Shown piece after piece: positions 27,401 to 35,933 of a DNA stretch of 64,000 bases. The stretch's first letter is position 1, and every line of letters begins with the position of its first letter. The position numbers and the translations under genes were made by a program. The notes beneath the pieces were generated by a model. That model had not been told where the DNA came from and did no database searches. It saw only the letters and a program-made list of their open reading frames with translations. The stretch lies in the NCBI GenBank assembly GCA_949987565.1, contig OX465103.1:8763405-8827404 (forward strand), given 5' to 3'. This DNA comes from Luidia sarsii. Taxonomy: Eukaryota > Echinodermata > Asteroidea > Paxillosida > Luidiidae.

Positions 27401-29022
27401 ATAAATCTAGAGGGGAAGAGAGGGGAGGGAAGAAAGGAGAGAGATGGGGTGAGAGGAGAGAAGGCAGAGACGGGTGGGAGAGAGGTAGAGAGAGGAGAAA
27501 TGTAGAGGGGTATAGATAAAGTGAGGTAGAGGGAGATAAATGTAAAGGGGAAGAGAGAAGAGAGGGAGGAAATGAGGGAGGGGAGAGAGATGGAGGCTAG
27601 AGAGAGGAGAGAAGGGAGAGACATGTGGAAACGAGAAAGAGAGAGAGAGAGGGAGAGTAGGGGAGACAGATAGATGAGAGACATTGCGAGAGAGTGGGGT
27701 GATTGGAGAGAAAGCGAGAGGGGAAGAGGGTTGGGGAAGAATGAAGAGAGGGAAGAGAGAGAGGAGTGTGAGAGAGGGAAACAAGGGAATACGGCCGGAG
27801 AGATAGAGAGAAAGTGAGGTAAAGGAAGAGATAGAGAGGGGGAGAAGAGAGAAGAGAAAATGGGGAGAGACAACGAGAAAGGGGAAAGAAAGGAGAGATA
27901 GAAAGAGTGAGAGTGAGAGAGAGGAGTAGATCGAGGAGAAAAAAAAACAGGATAGAGAGATAACAGTGGAAGAGGAGAGTGATCACCCACCGCATATGAT
28001 ACCATCAAGCTGGACGGATCCATATTGCACACTAAAATTGTGTAATTGACCAATGCTGTCTCCCGATCCCAGGGACTATCTGATATGCTGTTCGACTCGC
28101 AGCCCAGTTTCTCGGTCATCAGCAACGGGGCGGAGTGCATCCTCGTCTCCAAGAAGCTGTACAGGGAGCACGCCACACAAGTTATGCTGACGCGGCTACG
28201 TAGAGAGGTATACGGACGACAACTCCATCAATGTCAATACGGTGTTCTTGTTGTCACTGTCGTTGTTGTCGCTGTCATTGTCGTTGTCGTTGTTCTTCTT
28301 GCTTTTAGGCCTATTACCTATAAGCTTTTGTGAAATTGTCTGTCTATACACGGCTCAATTTCCAAAACGTGCAATTCACTTTGGACCAGTGAAGCCCCAA
28401 TGGCTCTATAGGTATAAGCCACCATGTTAGCATTCCGACATGGCTATACTGTGCACTGTATACTTTTAGGCACTGGGAACAAGACTGGCAAACATGATGT
28501 ATTGGGATTGCAAATATGGCGGAAAGCCGCTTCAGTTCAAACGTCTGTCGCACTATCCAGTTTGCAGAGCTTTAAGTGTCTTTCGTAAACAACTAGACCT
28601 TCAAATCGTCCAAAACGTTGTCACAGAGTGCAATGGTCATATTATTATTAGCGCAATGTGCAGCTATGTACTGTATAACGTTTGCGATGACACCATTGGC
28701 ATAATTTCTTTTGAGAATGAGCGACGTGGCTCCCAGAAGATTCGCTAACTCTGAGCTCAGAGCAGCACTCATTATGAGAGGAGTTAGAGCACATTAAGAC
28801 ACAACGTTCTACATTGTGACTCCTCTTATGCAGTCCCTCAAATCACATATCTGGACACCGTCTCATTTGCCTGTCTCGTTTCCTCTCCAGGAGCAAAGTT
28901 ACCCGGACGACAAGGAGCTGCAGAGGAACCTGGAGGTGAAGTTCAAGTGGGACGCCTTCAGGAGGAACACGCTCCTCGGCTCACTCAATGGAGGCCGGAA
29001 AAGAAGCAGTCTGCAGAGGTGA
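6402..29022 (+). CDS. CNBD2-like: CNBD2-like cyclic nucleotide-binding protein, copy A (16 coding exons, 728 aa)
   Basis: I assembled the model from splice sites. Exons are 6402-7043, 8037-8116, 8576-8675, 10822-10984, 11747-11823, 14160-14243, 21364-21434, 21826-21903, 22636-22696, 23168-23243, 23701-23984, 24585-24642, 26650-26735, 27047-27106, 28073-28207 and 28891-29022 (TGA). All introns are GT-AG and the phases join into one 728-codon frame. Residues 1-214 are a basic, low-complexity N-terminus. A cNMP-binding domain spans about 278-385 and contains VGWYERY, FYFIMTGS and the phosphate-binding cassette FGELGLVNRERRQST (353-367), with Glu355 and Arg364 kept. A second, degenerate cNMP-like fold spans about 407-690; its cassette-like FGLSDMLFDSQ lacks Glu and Arg and it is split by low-complexity exons 11-13. 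Mammalian CNBD2 (CRIS) binds cAMP and is needed for sperm flagellar function; a similar role here is inference. The ATG is the first in the frame with an acceptable context. AATAAA at 29742-29747 could end the transcript. Exons 11-13 are the least certain. Confidence 0.85.
7161..7315 (+). mobile_element. tRNA-derived SINE copy
   Basis: Head ttgcttctgactggcgcccc, then gactagttgactatttggg, an A-box-like agagctcagatgg, B-box gggttcaagtcccgg and a ctttctttgcc tail. Intron 1 of CNBD2-like A. Confidence 0.7.
8271..8359 (+). mobile_element. tRNA-derived SINE, 3' part
   Basis: ggctggtagctcagatata, B-box-like tttcaagtcccgg and the family tail gtcaaagttttctttgcca. Truncated at the 5' end. Confidence 0.6.
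8829..9200 (+). mobile_element. tRNA-derived SINE interrupted by a foldback element
   Basis: The head (tgcttctgaatggcgcccc, gatagttgactattt) and the tail (agaggtctcgtgtttaaatc) flank an unrelated inverted-repeat element at 8892-9095. The SINE is therefore the older insertion. Confidence 0.6.
8892..9095. mobile_element. Foldback (MITE-like) element nested in a SINE
   Basis: Terminal inverted repeats of about 50 bp: left arm begins agaaacgcagtggctgttg, right arm ends caacagccactgcgtttc. No open frame inside. Confidence 0.7.
9874..10428 (+). repeat. (GGGAT)n satellite tract
   Basis: About 555 bp of tgggatgggat pentamers with scattered gggg and gagat variants, just upstream of CNBD2-like A exon 4. 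All protein-like frames in it are repeat artefacts. Confidence 0.95.
10429..10582 (+). repeat. (ATGGC)n-like degenerate tract
   Basis: Variants of catggcatgg and gacatgacac continue directly from the GGGAT tract. Confidence 0.8.
11022..11494 (+). repeat. GA-rich polypurine tract
   Basis: Imperfect (GA/GGGA)n, purine on the sense strand of CNBD2-like A, in the intron between exons 4 and 5. Confidence 0.95.
11497..11700 (+). pseudogene. Non-LTR retrotransposon C-terminal fragment
   Basis: An open frame reads WKSLNRLRTEMGRSKANL, then KWGYADVADPTCECG and EQTMQHLLRCPLL. This is the Cys-rich tail found at the end of jockey-like ORF2 proteins. It is fused to the GA-rich tract on the left and ends just before CNBD2-like A exon 5. 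It is not a host gene. Confidence 0.65.
12590..12800 (+). repeat. Interspersed relative of the EctC-like upstream repeat
   Basis: Shares cccccaggttgtcttaagctt, a ttaattag...ccaaag run, gatnatcagc...gcggag and tgtgctgca in the same order as 30350-30500, but is diverged. It lies in intron 5 of CNBD2-like A. Confidence 0.5.
13483..13723. mobile_element. MITE family 4 (TIR GGCCCTTTTCCAAAAC) with TCA target duplication
   Basis: ggcccttttccaaaacgagg on the left, ggctttggaaaagggcc on the right, directly flanked by TCA on both sides. Diverged relatives lie at about 2560-2640 and 42410-42600. Confidence 0.65.
13794..13966. mobile_element. MITE family 5 (Ser/Tyr-poor, non-coding repeat with CGTAAG arms)
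   Basis: tttcacaaagccttacgatg...cttgcgattgatcgtgagt...ttggtgaaatcgac. The same blocks occur in inverse order at 25240-25405. Confidence 0.5.
14584..14615 (+). repeat. (CATT)n microsatellite
   Basis: Eight uninterrupted cattcatt-type tetramers. Confidence 0.9.
14651..14775 (+). repeat. Interstitial telomere-like (CCCTAA)n degenerate tract
   Basis: Runs of cctaatcctaaccctaac mixed with ccgtagccgtaaccc variants. Confidence 0.6.
15911..16064. repeat. Same Penelope-type repeat with an abutting inverted copy
   Basis: A forward copy runs from atatacaaaaaagttgcaaa to agcaggacct. A perfect inverted copy of its last 42 or so bases ends at 16064, giving a long palindrome at 15968-16064. Confidence 0.65.
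16292..17180 (+). repeat. Tandem array of a tRNA-derived SINE head, about 11 units of 75 bp, ending in a complete SINE tail
   Basis: Each unit repeats an A-box-like tagctcagatgg block, agagcactggtgtgcc, agactagttgactattt and ggaaggccac. Only the last unit is followed by the B-box-like ggttcaaatcccgg and the tail cagtcaaagttttctttgcc. It lies in intron 6 of CNBD2-like A. Confidence 0.8.
17609..18097 (-). CDS. C-type lectin-like secreted protein nested in an intron of CNBD2-like A
   Basis: A single open frame of 162 aa. Residues about 8-28 form a hydrophobic signal peptide (GLGIVIGVSLLLCMCAAV), so the product is probably secreted. A C-type lectin-like domain follows: SCPRGWW with SCY, an ASWPQARLRCAGLDAARLL helix block, and C-terminal NCPRLAIA, SQCSTSLHFVCE with the usual cysteine spacing. 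The WIGL position reads LWLE and no WND or EPN/QPD calcium and sugar motif is visible, so calcium-dependent sugar binding is not supported. The domain is also slightly short for a long-form CTLD. The gene lies antisense between exons 6 and 7 of CNBD2-like A. Codon use is very GC-rich compared with the surrounding intron. A minus-strand AATAAA at 17304-17309 is a plausible polyadenylation signal. Upstream exons cannot be excluded. Confidence 0.7.
   Translation of the reverse strand: MDTSGRRGLGIVIGVSLLLCMCAAVRARDASCPRGWWRHDRSCYLDFFGERERASWPQARLRCAGLDAARLLGVESPGERAFVAGLAANGSRAVVAQLWLECESAPGWTGPCGAHPQDRNCPRLAIASGNTTRSQCSTSLHFVCEAEVAQGGLSTKCYTITE
19280..19333 (-). repeat. Penelope-type hammerhead-like repeat, short copy
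   Basis: Minus strand: hairpin, then cgaaacgtcagacccacta. Only the terminal 50 bp or so are present. Confidence 0.5.
20082..20536. mobile_element. MITE family 1 (TIR TGTGACCCGGCACA), copy 1
   Basis: Begins tgtgacctggcacaacgac and ends gctgtgccgggtcaca. Flanked by TA on both sides, consistent with a Tc1/mariner-type TA target duplication. Intron 6 of CNBD2-like A. Confidence 0.75.
20860..20960 (+). repeat. Degenerate GACTTGACTC repeat
   Basis: gagacttgacttgacttgcc and gggacttgactcgacttg. A longer relative is at 45340-45480. Confidence 0.6.
21632..21753 (+). mobile_element. tRNA-derived SINE copy in the intron unique to CNBD2-like A
   Basis: tagttgactatttgggaagg, ggctggacagcttagatg, gaggtcttgggtttaaagtc and the ttttctttgcc tail. 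It occupies about a third of the 391-bp intron between exons 7 and 8, which has no counterpart in copy B. Confidence 0.65.
23319..23385. mobile_element. MITE family 2, solo arm
   Basis: aatacgggcgattcacaaaa followed by gcgccctcaagagtttgcaa; the opposite arm is missing. Confidence 0.6.
24335..24400. mobile_element. MITE family 2, solo arm
   Basis: aatacgggtgattcgcaata followed by gcgccctcaagagtttgcaa; no opposite arm nearby. Confidence 0.6.
24863..25210. mobile_element. MITE family 3 (TIR AAAGCCCCTACACAACATTG)
   Basis: The ends are inverted copies (aaagcccctacacaacattg and caatgttgtgtaggggcttt). The interior has gatgttcaca and ttggatcagacaac, shared with the copies at 62.6-63.2 kb. Confidence 0.75.
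25240..25405. mobile_element. MITE family 5, second copy in opposite orientation
   Basis: gtcgacttcaccaaacccat, acgatcaatcgcaagacgat and cgtaagggtttgtgaaaccc mirror the copy at 13.8 kb. Confidence 0.5.
27186..27966 (+). repeat. GA-rich polypurine tract
   Basis: About 780 bp of imperfect gagagaggg, starting about 80 bp after CNBD2-like A exon 14. Purines are on the sense strand. Confidence 0.95.
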
Positions 29023-29137
29023 AAGGTCAGCATCACCTGACCAGCGGCCCCTGCCCCAAACGGAGAGAAACCCCGTTGTCTAAAAGAAGCGTGGCAAAGG
29101 CAGAGTTGGCACTTGGTACAGTCTCTGCTACACCTAG

Positions 29138-29319
29138 ACAATGCGGGCGATTCACAGTAGTGCGCTCTCAAGAGTTTGCAACGCGTTGGCCAATCGCAAT
29201 GCGCGTGAAAACTGTCGACCCTTTCAAGACGCGCATTGGGTCGATATATTCCGCGCATTGTGATTGACCAACACGTTGCAAACTCTCGAGGGCGCACTAT
29301 TATGAAACGCCCGTATTGT
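29138..29319. mobile_element. MITE family 2 (GGGCGATTCAC foldback), complete copy in the CNBD2-like A 3' flank
   Basis: Arms of about 60 bp: gggcgattcacagtagtgcg...gagtttgcaacgcgttggcc, and its inverse ending cgcactattatgaaacgccc. About 120 bp after the stop codon, so possibly within the 3'UTR. Confidence 0.75.
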
Positions 29320-29931
29320 CAATGGACCTTTCCCATGAAACATGCAAATAAGAGCTGGCGCATGCGCTTTACTAAATTGGTGGGCAAACGAGTGTGCGTT
29401 GCGTGCAGGTTTCGAAATGCGCGCACAGGAGACGCTGAATAGCCAATGACCGCACGACAAACAGTTAGTGAGAAGGAACGCGCGCACGCCCGTGGAAAAC
29501 TATGATTGGTTGGCAGCCCGCTTGCCCACCAATTTAGTTAAGCGCATGCGCTAGGTCTACTTTGCATATTTCATGGGAAAGGTCCATTAAGGTACAGGAA
29601 GCCTGAAGGCAAAACTAATACACTGCTCTCATCTTTGACAAAAACTTAACCGAACTTATGCATGGTATAATATTTTTATGGTTTGAGTGCAATTTTGTAC
29701 AGTAGACAGATAAACATTTTACAAGCTTCTATGCTGATATAAATAAAGCGTTCCCTATTTCAGCTGTTATTTTTTGTTTATATTAAATGTGTTTTACAGC
29801 CAAGTGGATGCCTCGTGTCTTTAATGTACTTGTGTTGATTCTACCTTATACTGTAATCGGGTATACATGTATCTATATACATCTAAACAAGTAGGGGAAC
29901 ACAAACATACTTTGCTATATGATGAAAGGAA

Positions 29932-29970
29932 CAACCAACCAACCAACCAACCAACCATCCAACCAACCAA
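29932..29970 (+). repeat. (AACC)n microsatellite
   Basis: About nine aacc units with one atcc variant. Confidence 0.85.
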
Positions 29971-30658
29971 TAATCCAATCAATCAACTATACAGACAATG
30001 AGGCAATCATCATACCATCCAACGGAGGCAAGCTTGTAATCCGAACGTCGTTCTAAAACAAACGAATGGCGTTTATAACTTGCTTCGCGAGTTTTTCAAT
30101 AAAAGTAAGCCGCGCAATGTCAGTGAGGATATACTAATGATAAATCGTATTTTGGATGTTGAGTGGTCTACGCGAAGTAACAACAATACGAGTTTGGAAA
30201 TCGCCTTTTCAAAGCGCCCGACTGTGTGAGCTTGTTGCCCTTGTGTGTGTCTGCATCGCGTGCGTGATCAGTAGGACCACATGCCTGAAGTGAAGCGTGA
30301 ACTATATATACACCCTACTCTATATGTTTTCAAATTACACTTGGAATTGAACATTCAACCCCAGGTTATCTCAAGCTTCACTATACACTATTTTTATCGG
30401 TTGATTAGATTTCCAAGGTCCCTTTTTTCAAAAAGGGCTTATGGTGATCAGCCCAGCGGAGTTATCTTCGCTTGATTTGCTCTGCATATAGTGTGCTGCA
30501 GCAACATAGCTCTATTTATAGAGCTCTAGCTGTGGCTGCCGCCGTAACCCTTGTCTGGCTATAGGCATTGCGACGATACCCCCACGCACACCGTTCACTT
30601 GGCTCTACAGAAGTCTGAAGCCTAACTCTTGCGGGATTGGAGCCCTCGTGCAAAGCGG

Positions 30659-30665
30659 TATAAAA
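30659..30665 (+). promoter_or_regulatory. TATA box of EctC-like gene 1
   Basis: TATAAAA lies about 79 bp upstream of the GTAAGT donor that ends the inferred non-coding exon. A start near 30690 would give a 5'UTR exon of about 48 nt. In gene 2 the aligned site (about 35560) reads GCTAAAAG, so the TATA core is damaged there. Confidence 0.6.
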
Positions 30666-30689
30666 GACGACCTTTTGGATACAAGACCG

Positions 30690-30737
30690 AGCGACTTTCA
30701 GGGACCACAAACTTCCTTGGAGTGGGCACAAGTTTGG
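30690..30737 (+). other. Inferred 5'UTR exon of EctC-like gene 1
   Basis: The exon ends at a strong donor (TTTGG|GTAAGT) that pairs with the acceptor at 31317-31318, giving a 581-bp 5'UTR intron. Exon end and donor are conserved in gene 2 (donor at 35639). The 5' end is estimated from the TATA box. Confidence 0.55.
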
Positions 30738-31336
30738 GTAAGTACTCCTTTAGACGGAAGCTTCCTCTTGAAGACAAAATGATAGAGCAGACCCGTAAAC
30801 AGGGCTCGAATCGTAGGTATATACAGCCTCTCAAAGTGGACGCGCACCTTGCCTCAATCCCCGAATTTTCCCGGAATCCATATCCGAAAAAAATCCGTTG
30901 AGTACGCTATCCAAATTTCGTTAGCGTATTAAGTACTCACGCAGAGGGCATCAGGCAGCGTCCCAACCACACAGACCTCGACTATTTCCAACATTCGAAT
31001 AAAAACTGACATAAGCCGCCCGCTCATATTCACGTTTCCGAGGTTTAATGGTCTGCACTCCCCGCCATAGTTATTATGGTATCCAGTCTCCTTCAATACT
31101 AAAAACCACTGAGCGCATTGCGCGAAGTCAGGGGTAGGCTATCCAACTAAGAGTACATTACCGGCGCGTATAGAATTATGCACAGTATATAGCCTATGGC
31201 GAAGGTGGCAGTCGGTTTTGACTGCCAAGTCTTGATGAGAAAACTTATGATTATAGAAGTTAGAGCTGTATCATAGGATTCCTTTTCAAATGGACGTTGT
31301 TTGTTTTTCTGTGTGCAGTTTTGGACAGTAACGACC

Positions 31337-32113
31337 ATGATTGTCAAGCACTCTGCCGACCTCCCTGTGGTGGTTCTACCGAATAGCGCCCTCAGCGGCG
31401 TCCAGCTGACCACCAAGGAGGATTACGGGAACTTCACCGTCTTCGAGGCTCGGATCGAGGCCGGTGCCACAGTGCCCCTGAAGTCGGCGGACGGCGAGAG
31501 GAGCGTGCACTTTTACTACTGCATCACCGGGAAGGGCCATTGTCGATCCACTGATGGACGCCAGCACCACGTGGTCCCTGACACCGTGGTGGCGCTGTCC
31601 TCCGACGTGACCTACGAGCTGGTGGTGTCAACGGAGAGCGCCATGCGGCTTCTGGTCGTCTACCACCCAGACGCCGGCTTCGCCTACAAGTCACTCGGGG
31701 TGGTTCGGCATCTGTCGGCACTGATCGGGACCGACAGAGACATCGACTTCGGCAACGGCCACAGCCGCCGATATCTGATTCAGCGGGACGACTTCCCCCT
31801 GGGCATCCACAACACCTGGGTACAGCCAGGAACGACCTCGAGGCTGGGCTACCAGAACCACGTGGAGGGCGTGTATTACATATCGGGGCAGGTCACCTAC
31901 CGGTGGCAGGGTACCAGCGGGGAGTGGGTCGAGGAGAGGTCCAACACGGACGCGGAGAACGGCACCAGCTACCTGATGGAAAAGCACGACAACCACATCC
32001 TGACGTCACACGACCAAGACGCCTACACCATCTGCATCTTCGACCCCGTGCTCAAGGGCGATGAAAACCACCAGCTAACCGAAGACGGGTTCTCCGGATT
32101 CGGGGCTTCCTAG
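31337..32113 (+). CDS. ectC-like: Double-cupin ectoine synthase (EctC)-like protein, gene 1 (258 aa)
   Basis: One coding exon; the ATG context (ACCATGA) is good, and a splice acceptor lies at 31317-31318 just upstream. Residues 1-120 and 121-258 are two related cupin halves. The C-terminal half follows ectoine synthase end to end: GTDRDIDFGNGHSRRYLI, then YQNHVEGVYY, SYLMEKHDNHIL and FDPVLKGDENH...EDGF. In bacterial EctC (family Ectoine_synth), Glu57, Tyr85 and His93 bind iron; their counterparts here are Glu177, Tyr212 and His220. In the N-terminal half the same positions are His58, Val85 and Tyr93, so that domain is probably non-catalytic. Bacterial EctC cyclises N-gamma-acetyl-diaminobutyrate to ectoine in the cytosol. 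No signal peptide is present. No ectA, ectB or ectD neighbour is seen, so the substrate is unknown. Protein identity to gene 2 is 250/258. Another RmlC-type cupin function remains possible. Confidence 0.85.
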   Translation: MIVKHSADLPVVVLPNSALSGVQLTTKEDYGNFTVFEARIEAGATVPLKSADGERSVHFYYCITGKGHCRSTDGRQHHVVPDTVVALSSDVTYELVVSTESAMRLLVVYHPDAGFAYKSLGVVRHLSALIGTDRDIDFGNGHSRRYLIQRDDFPLGIHNTWVQPGTTSRLGYQNHVEGVYYISGQVTYRWQGTSGEWVEERSNTDAENGTSYLMEKHDNHILTSHDQDAYTICIFDPVLKGDENHQLTEDGFSGFGAS

Positions 32114-32235
32114 GCGTCGAAAAAAATCAAGATAGATCGCCAGGATCGACGCCGTAACGTGACATACGTACAACCGTAAGTGACGTACAACCAAATAGAT
32201 CACGCAGCTTGAAATCAAAAGCACACACTAATAGT

Positions 32236-32724
32236 TGTGACCCGGCACAGCATAATGAAGAATAACCCCCACTTTTGAGATTTTGAGATTTTCTAAGGAT
32301 GTGAAAGAGTATACCATTAGCTTTCAAAATGATATCAAATTTATTTCCGTATGAACTTTGTTGCAAATAGTACAAGGGGACTTCGCTCGTTCGTTTCGTA
32401 CCAGACACAATATAGCAGCACCATTCTAACTCCTCGAAAGCGGCCATTCAAAAAGGCAGGGACTTTACATTTTCATGAAAACAGTACACAAACGCTCCCC
32501 TGAAATCCTCGTTTTTTCAATATTTAGAGACGGATTTCGGAAAAATCCTTTGGACATAATATCCTCATGATATACATAATATCTTCATAATATACATTAA
32601 CTTTCCGAAAATACAAAAAACCAACAACTTATGTTTTTATCGAATTGAGAAGATACTTTGACTTCAAGACTTACTCGAAAAGTGTTTTGGTGGGATATTC
32701 CTCATGTCGCTGTGCCGGGTCACA
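32236..32724. mobile_element. MITE family 1, copy 2
   Basis: tgtgacccggcacagcat at one end, gctgtgccgggtcaca at the other; internal ttttggtgggatattcctc. Lies about 120 bp after the stop of EctC-like gene 1 and is absent at the aligned position after gene 2. Confidence 0.75.
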
Positions 32725-33639
32725 ATTACGTACGATTGAAGAAAGATCGCTCCTTCATGGCAAAATCTATAAATAAGAAACACGACAAATCCCAGTTCTG
32801 TTAAGATTCAATAGATATTGAGATGATTCAGGGTGATGATGGTGGTCTTATCGACGATTTACAAGCAAATCTCCCACCTTGAATACAGCCATGTTAATAC
32901 TGATGCCAAAAGTGCCAATGAAAATATTCATCATTGGTGCCCACAGCGGTGATATCGGAAGCAATGGATACTGTTGACGAAAATAAGATTTTACGCGTTC
33001 TGATAAAATGGTGATGGGTTTGGATATTTTGAGATTCTAGTAGATTGTAACTTTCCTTGAAATTGATTTGCCCTACTCAGAGGTTATGATAATCAAATTT
33101 CTAGTTTCATAATAAGGCTCTTCGTATCTTTACAATGTGATTGCGAAAATTAGTTTTAGCACTGTACCAATACCCGTATTAACCTTTGAAATAAATTCAA
33201 TCTTTTGGGATAAACATTAAAATGTTATTGACGTTATTAAAATAATATATCGCTATGTGTACGCCACACTAAAAAGAGGAAATATCCATAGCATAATTGT
33301 GTGAATTTCAGACTTAGGTATTTTGACAGCGATGATTAAGTATGAGTAACATTCGCTCATAAGTAAAATTCGCTCGCTCAATCCATTCTCAATTCGATCA
33401 AATTGAAAAACAAACTTGATCATAAAGATTTGGCCAAACGTATACGTAACGAGGCGAATCATCTTAATTATTCTAAATAAAGAAATAGTACTTATAAGTA
33501 TAATACGAACAGCTAAGAGAGATTTCTACTGCTCTCAATTTGAAAAAGAAAAGCATAGTATCGGTATTAAGAACACTATAAAAAAATATACATTATAACA
33601 ACCAGTTAAATAGAAATAGGCCAATGTTCCTGATGTATT

Positions 33640-34010
33640 TCTGTGTGACAATCCTTCAATCATGACCGAGAAATTCAATAATTATTTTGTCAATGTTGGT
33701 CCAAATTTAGCAAGGGAACTACCTCAGAGTAGAACTATATTTTCAGACTACCTCTCAAATCCGAACCCAAATACAATGGATTTTTTTCACCAGTAACTAA
33801 TAAAGAAGTAATTAGTGATCTTTTGGAAGATTTTGCAAATAAAAGAAGTCGTGGTTTTGACTCTATTAGCACTCTCGTTATTAAAAAGACATCCTCTGCG
33901 ATCTTAGAACCTCTAACATAATCAAGTCGTTACTATTTCATTATCAACTGACACCGTCCCTAATAGTGACTTTGAAGATAGCAAAAGTTATACCCATTCG
34001 TACGAATTCG
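33640..34010 (+). pseudogene. Non-LTR retrotransposon fragment (region before and into the RT domain)
   Basis: Frames contain MTEKFNNYFVNVGPNLA, then after a shift FFSPVTNKEVISDLL and KRSRGFDSISTLVIKK, and TLKIAKVIPI after another shift. This order (NYFVNVGPNLA, PVT..EV, RGFDSIS, LKIAKVIP) is typical of jockey/CR1-type reverse transcriptases. Two frameshifts and a stop make it dead. It lies between EctC-like genes 1 and 2. Confidence 0.65.
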
Positions 34011-34789
34011 GCTACAGACCAAGTAACATACCAACTGTTGCGTGGATCCTTCTCTCCTGTACGTTTTTTTTGTCTCGTACGCGTTTTACCGTCTCATCGA
34101 ACGACTGCGTACGAATACTCACGGGCTTCGTGGAATTTGGTTTGATAATGCGTTTGCGTTTTCATCGTGATGTACGTCTTTCAAAATACATTCGAAATCC
34201 GCGTAAATTAGATAAGGTGTATCTTGTTTGTTTTTAGCAATTCTCAACTTTAAACTATTTTCACACGACTTTGGCATGATAACATTGGAGGGGATGTTGT
34301 TATTGTTATACCTTCACAGTCTTTCTCTAAAATCATATTTCTCTAAAATTATTTCATTATTTAATTTCTCTACAATTAGCTTCACTAATGTTTTTTAAAT
34401 GATTTCTATGATATCTGTAAGGCAGAATAAGCATCTGCACGCTCCGATGATGTAACACTCAAGTTTCACTATCTGCTAATAATAATATTATATTACAGAC
34501 GTAAATATTTTCTTTTTCGACAAATAATTAAATTTTATATTTATCGCAAAAATAAAATCGATACGTTTAGGTATTGGAATATTAACATTCTCGACGTGGT
34601 ATCTAAATATTGAGACTCCAATGACCGAATCATTTGACTGAAATATGGTTTATCTTTTCCATACTTAACTTTAGAAAATGTTTGATTTTTTATTACATTT
34701 TTTTCGGAGTCATGTTAACAATTCCAAGTTCATGAACTTGTTGTATAGCTCGGATTTGTTCAAGTTGTGAAATCCCCATTTCAATGCAC

Positions 34790-35175
34790 GCGAGTGTGTG
34801 TGTGACCTTTTTGACCTTGTGTCTGCGTCTCTATCGCGTGATATGGAGGCATATAGATGAAGTGAAGCGTGAATTTCAGCTACATAGGCCTACATAGAAT
34901 GTCTGTATAACCCCGACTCCATATATTCCACATTACACATGAAATTGAACATTGAGCCACCAGGTTGTCTCAGGCTTCAATTTTACCATTATATCGGTTT
35001 AATTAGAATCCAAAATTTCCTCATTAAACAAAACTTCATGGTGATCAGCCCAGCGGAGGCATCTTGGCTTGAATTACCGTGTACTGTGCTGCAACAATAG
35101 AGCCCTATTTTATAGAGCTCCGTGTACATGTTATACGTGTACTACGTGTACCCTTGTCTGGCTATACGTACTGCG
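34790..35175 (+). repeat. Third, partial copy of the EctC-like upstream region
   Basis: Aligns with 30225-30560: gatgaagtgaagcgtgaa, an aattgaacatt...ccaggtt...caggcttca block, ggtgatcagcccagcggag and cccttgtctggctata. A more distant relative is at about 12590-12800, so part of this upstream DNA belongs to an interspersed repeat. Confidence 0.6.
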
Positions 35176-35589
35176 ACGATAAGTGCAGCGACGGTGAACT
35201 GTATATACCCTCTACTCTATATGTTTCCAAATTACACATGGAATTGAACATTCAACCCCAGGTTATCTCAAGCTTCACAATTTCTACCATTTTTATCGGT
35301 TGATAAGATTTCCAAGGTCCCCTTTTTTTTAAAGGGCTTATGGTGATCAGCCAAGCGGAGTTATCTTCTCTTGAATTACTGTGCATATAGTGTGCTGCAG
35401 CAACATAGCTCTATTTATAGAGCTCTGTGGCCGCTGCCGTAACCCTTGTCCGACTATAGGCACCGCACTGCGACGATATCACCACGCACATCACCGTTGA
35501 CTTGGCTCTACAGAAGTCAGAAGCCTAACTCTTGCGGGATTGGGACCTTCGTGTACAGCGCTAAAAGACGACTTTTTGGATAAAACATT

Positions 35590-35638
35590 AAGTGACTTTT
35601 AGTGACCACAGATTTCCTTGGAGTGACCACAAGTTTGG
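35590..35638 (+). other. Inferred 5'UTR exon of EctC-like gene 2
   Basis: Paralogous to the gene 1 leader exon, with the same TTTGG|GTAAGT donor. The intron runs 35639-36345 (707 bp) and is longer than in gene 1 because it contains the MITE at 35683-35933. Confidence 0.5.
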
Positions 35639-35682
35639 GTAAGTACTCCTATACGTCTGAGACACTTCCTCTTGAGGACGAA

Positions 35683-35933
35683 TGTGACCCAGCACAGCGA
35701 CATGAAGAATATCCCACCAAAACACTTTTCGAGTAAACAACGCCTAAAGTCAAAGTATCTTCTTAATTCGATTAAAAAACAATTTTCTTTTTTGTTTGTA
35801 TTTTTGGAAAGTTAATGAATTGGAGGAAATTTTGATATCATTTAAAAGATAATGGTACACTCTTTCACACCATTAGAAAATCTCAAAATCTCAAAAGTGG
35901 GGGTTCATTCTCATTATGATATGCCGGGTCACA
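35683..35933. mobile_element. MITE family 1, copy 3, in the 5'UTR intron of EctC-like gene 2
   Basis: tgtgacccagcacagcgac to tatgccgggtcaca. The aligned gene 1 intron has the uninterrupted flank, giving a paralogous empty site at about 30776. Confidence 0.75.

Larger units (their letters stand above)
30225..33350 (+). repeat. Tandem segmental duplication, left unit (contains EctC-like gene 1)
   Basis: Homology with 35190-37960 covers the promoter, 5'UTR exon, intron ends, CDS and about 1.2 kb of 3' flank. Shared 3' landmarks are the aacgccgtaacgtgacat block after the stop, a run ending ttgaatacagcc, and the tgtgtacgcca block. The right unit carries an extra partial copy of the first 350 bp or so at 34790-35175. 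Confidence 0.75.

Noticed and set aside
27319..28176. 285-codon Ser/Leu/Pro-rich open frame antisense to CNBD2-like A
   Set aside because: Translation of a polypurine tract; the same artefact occurs at 3.8-4.5 and 11.0-11.5 kb.
31301..31336. Upstream extension of EctC-like gene 1 (and gene 2) from a TTG codon
   Set aside because: The extension crosses the polypyrimidine tract and splice acceptor; the first ATG after the acceptor is the likely start.
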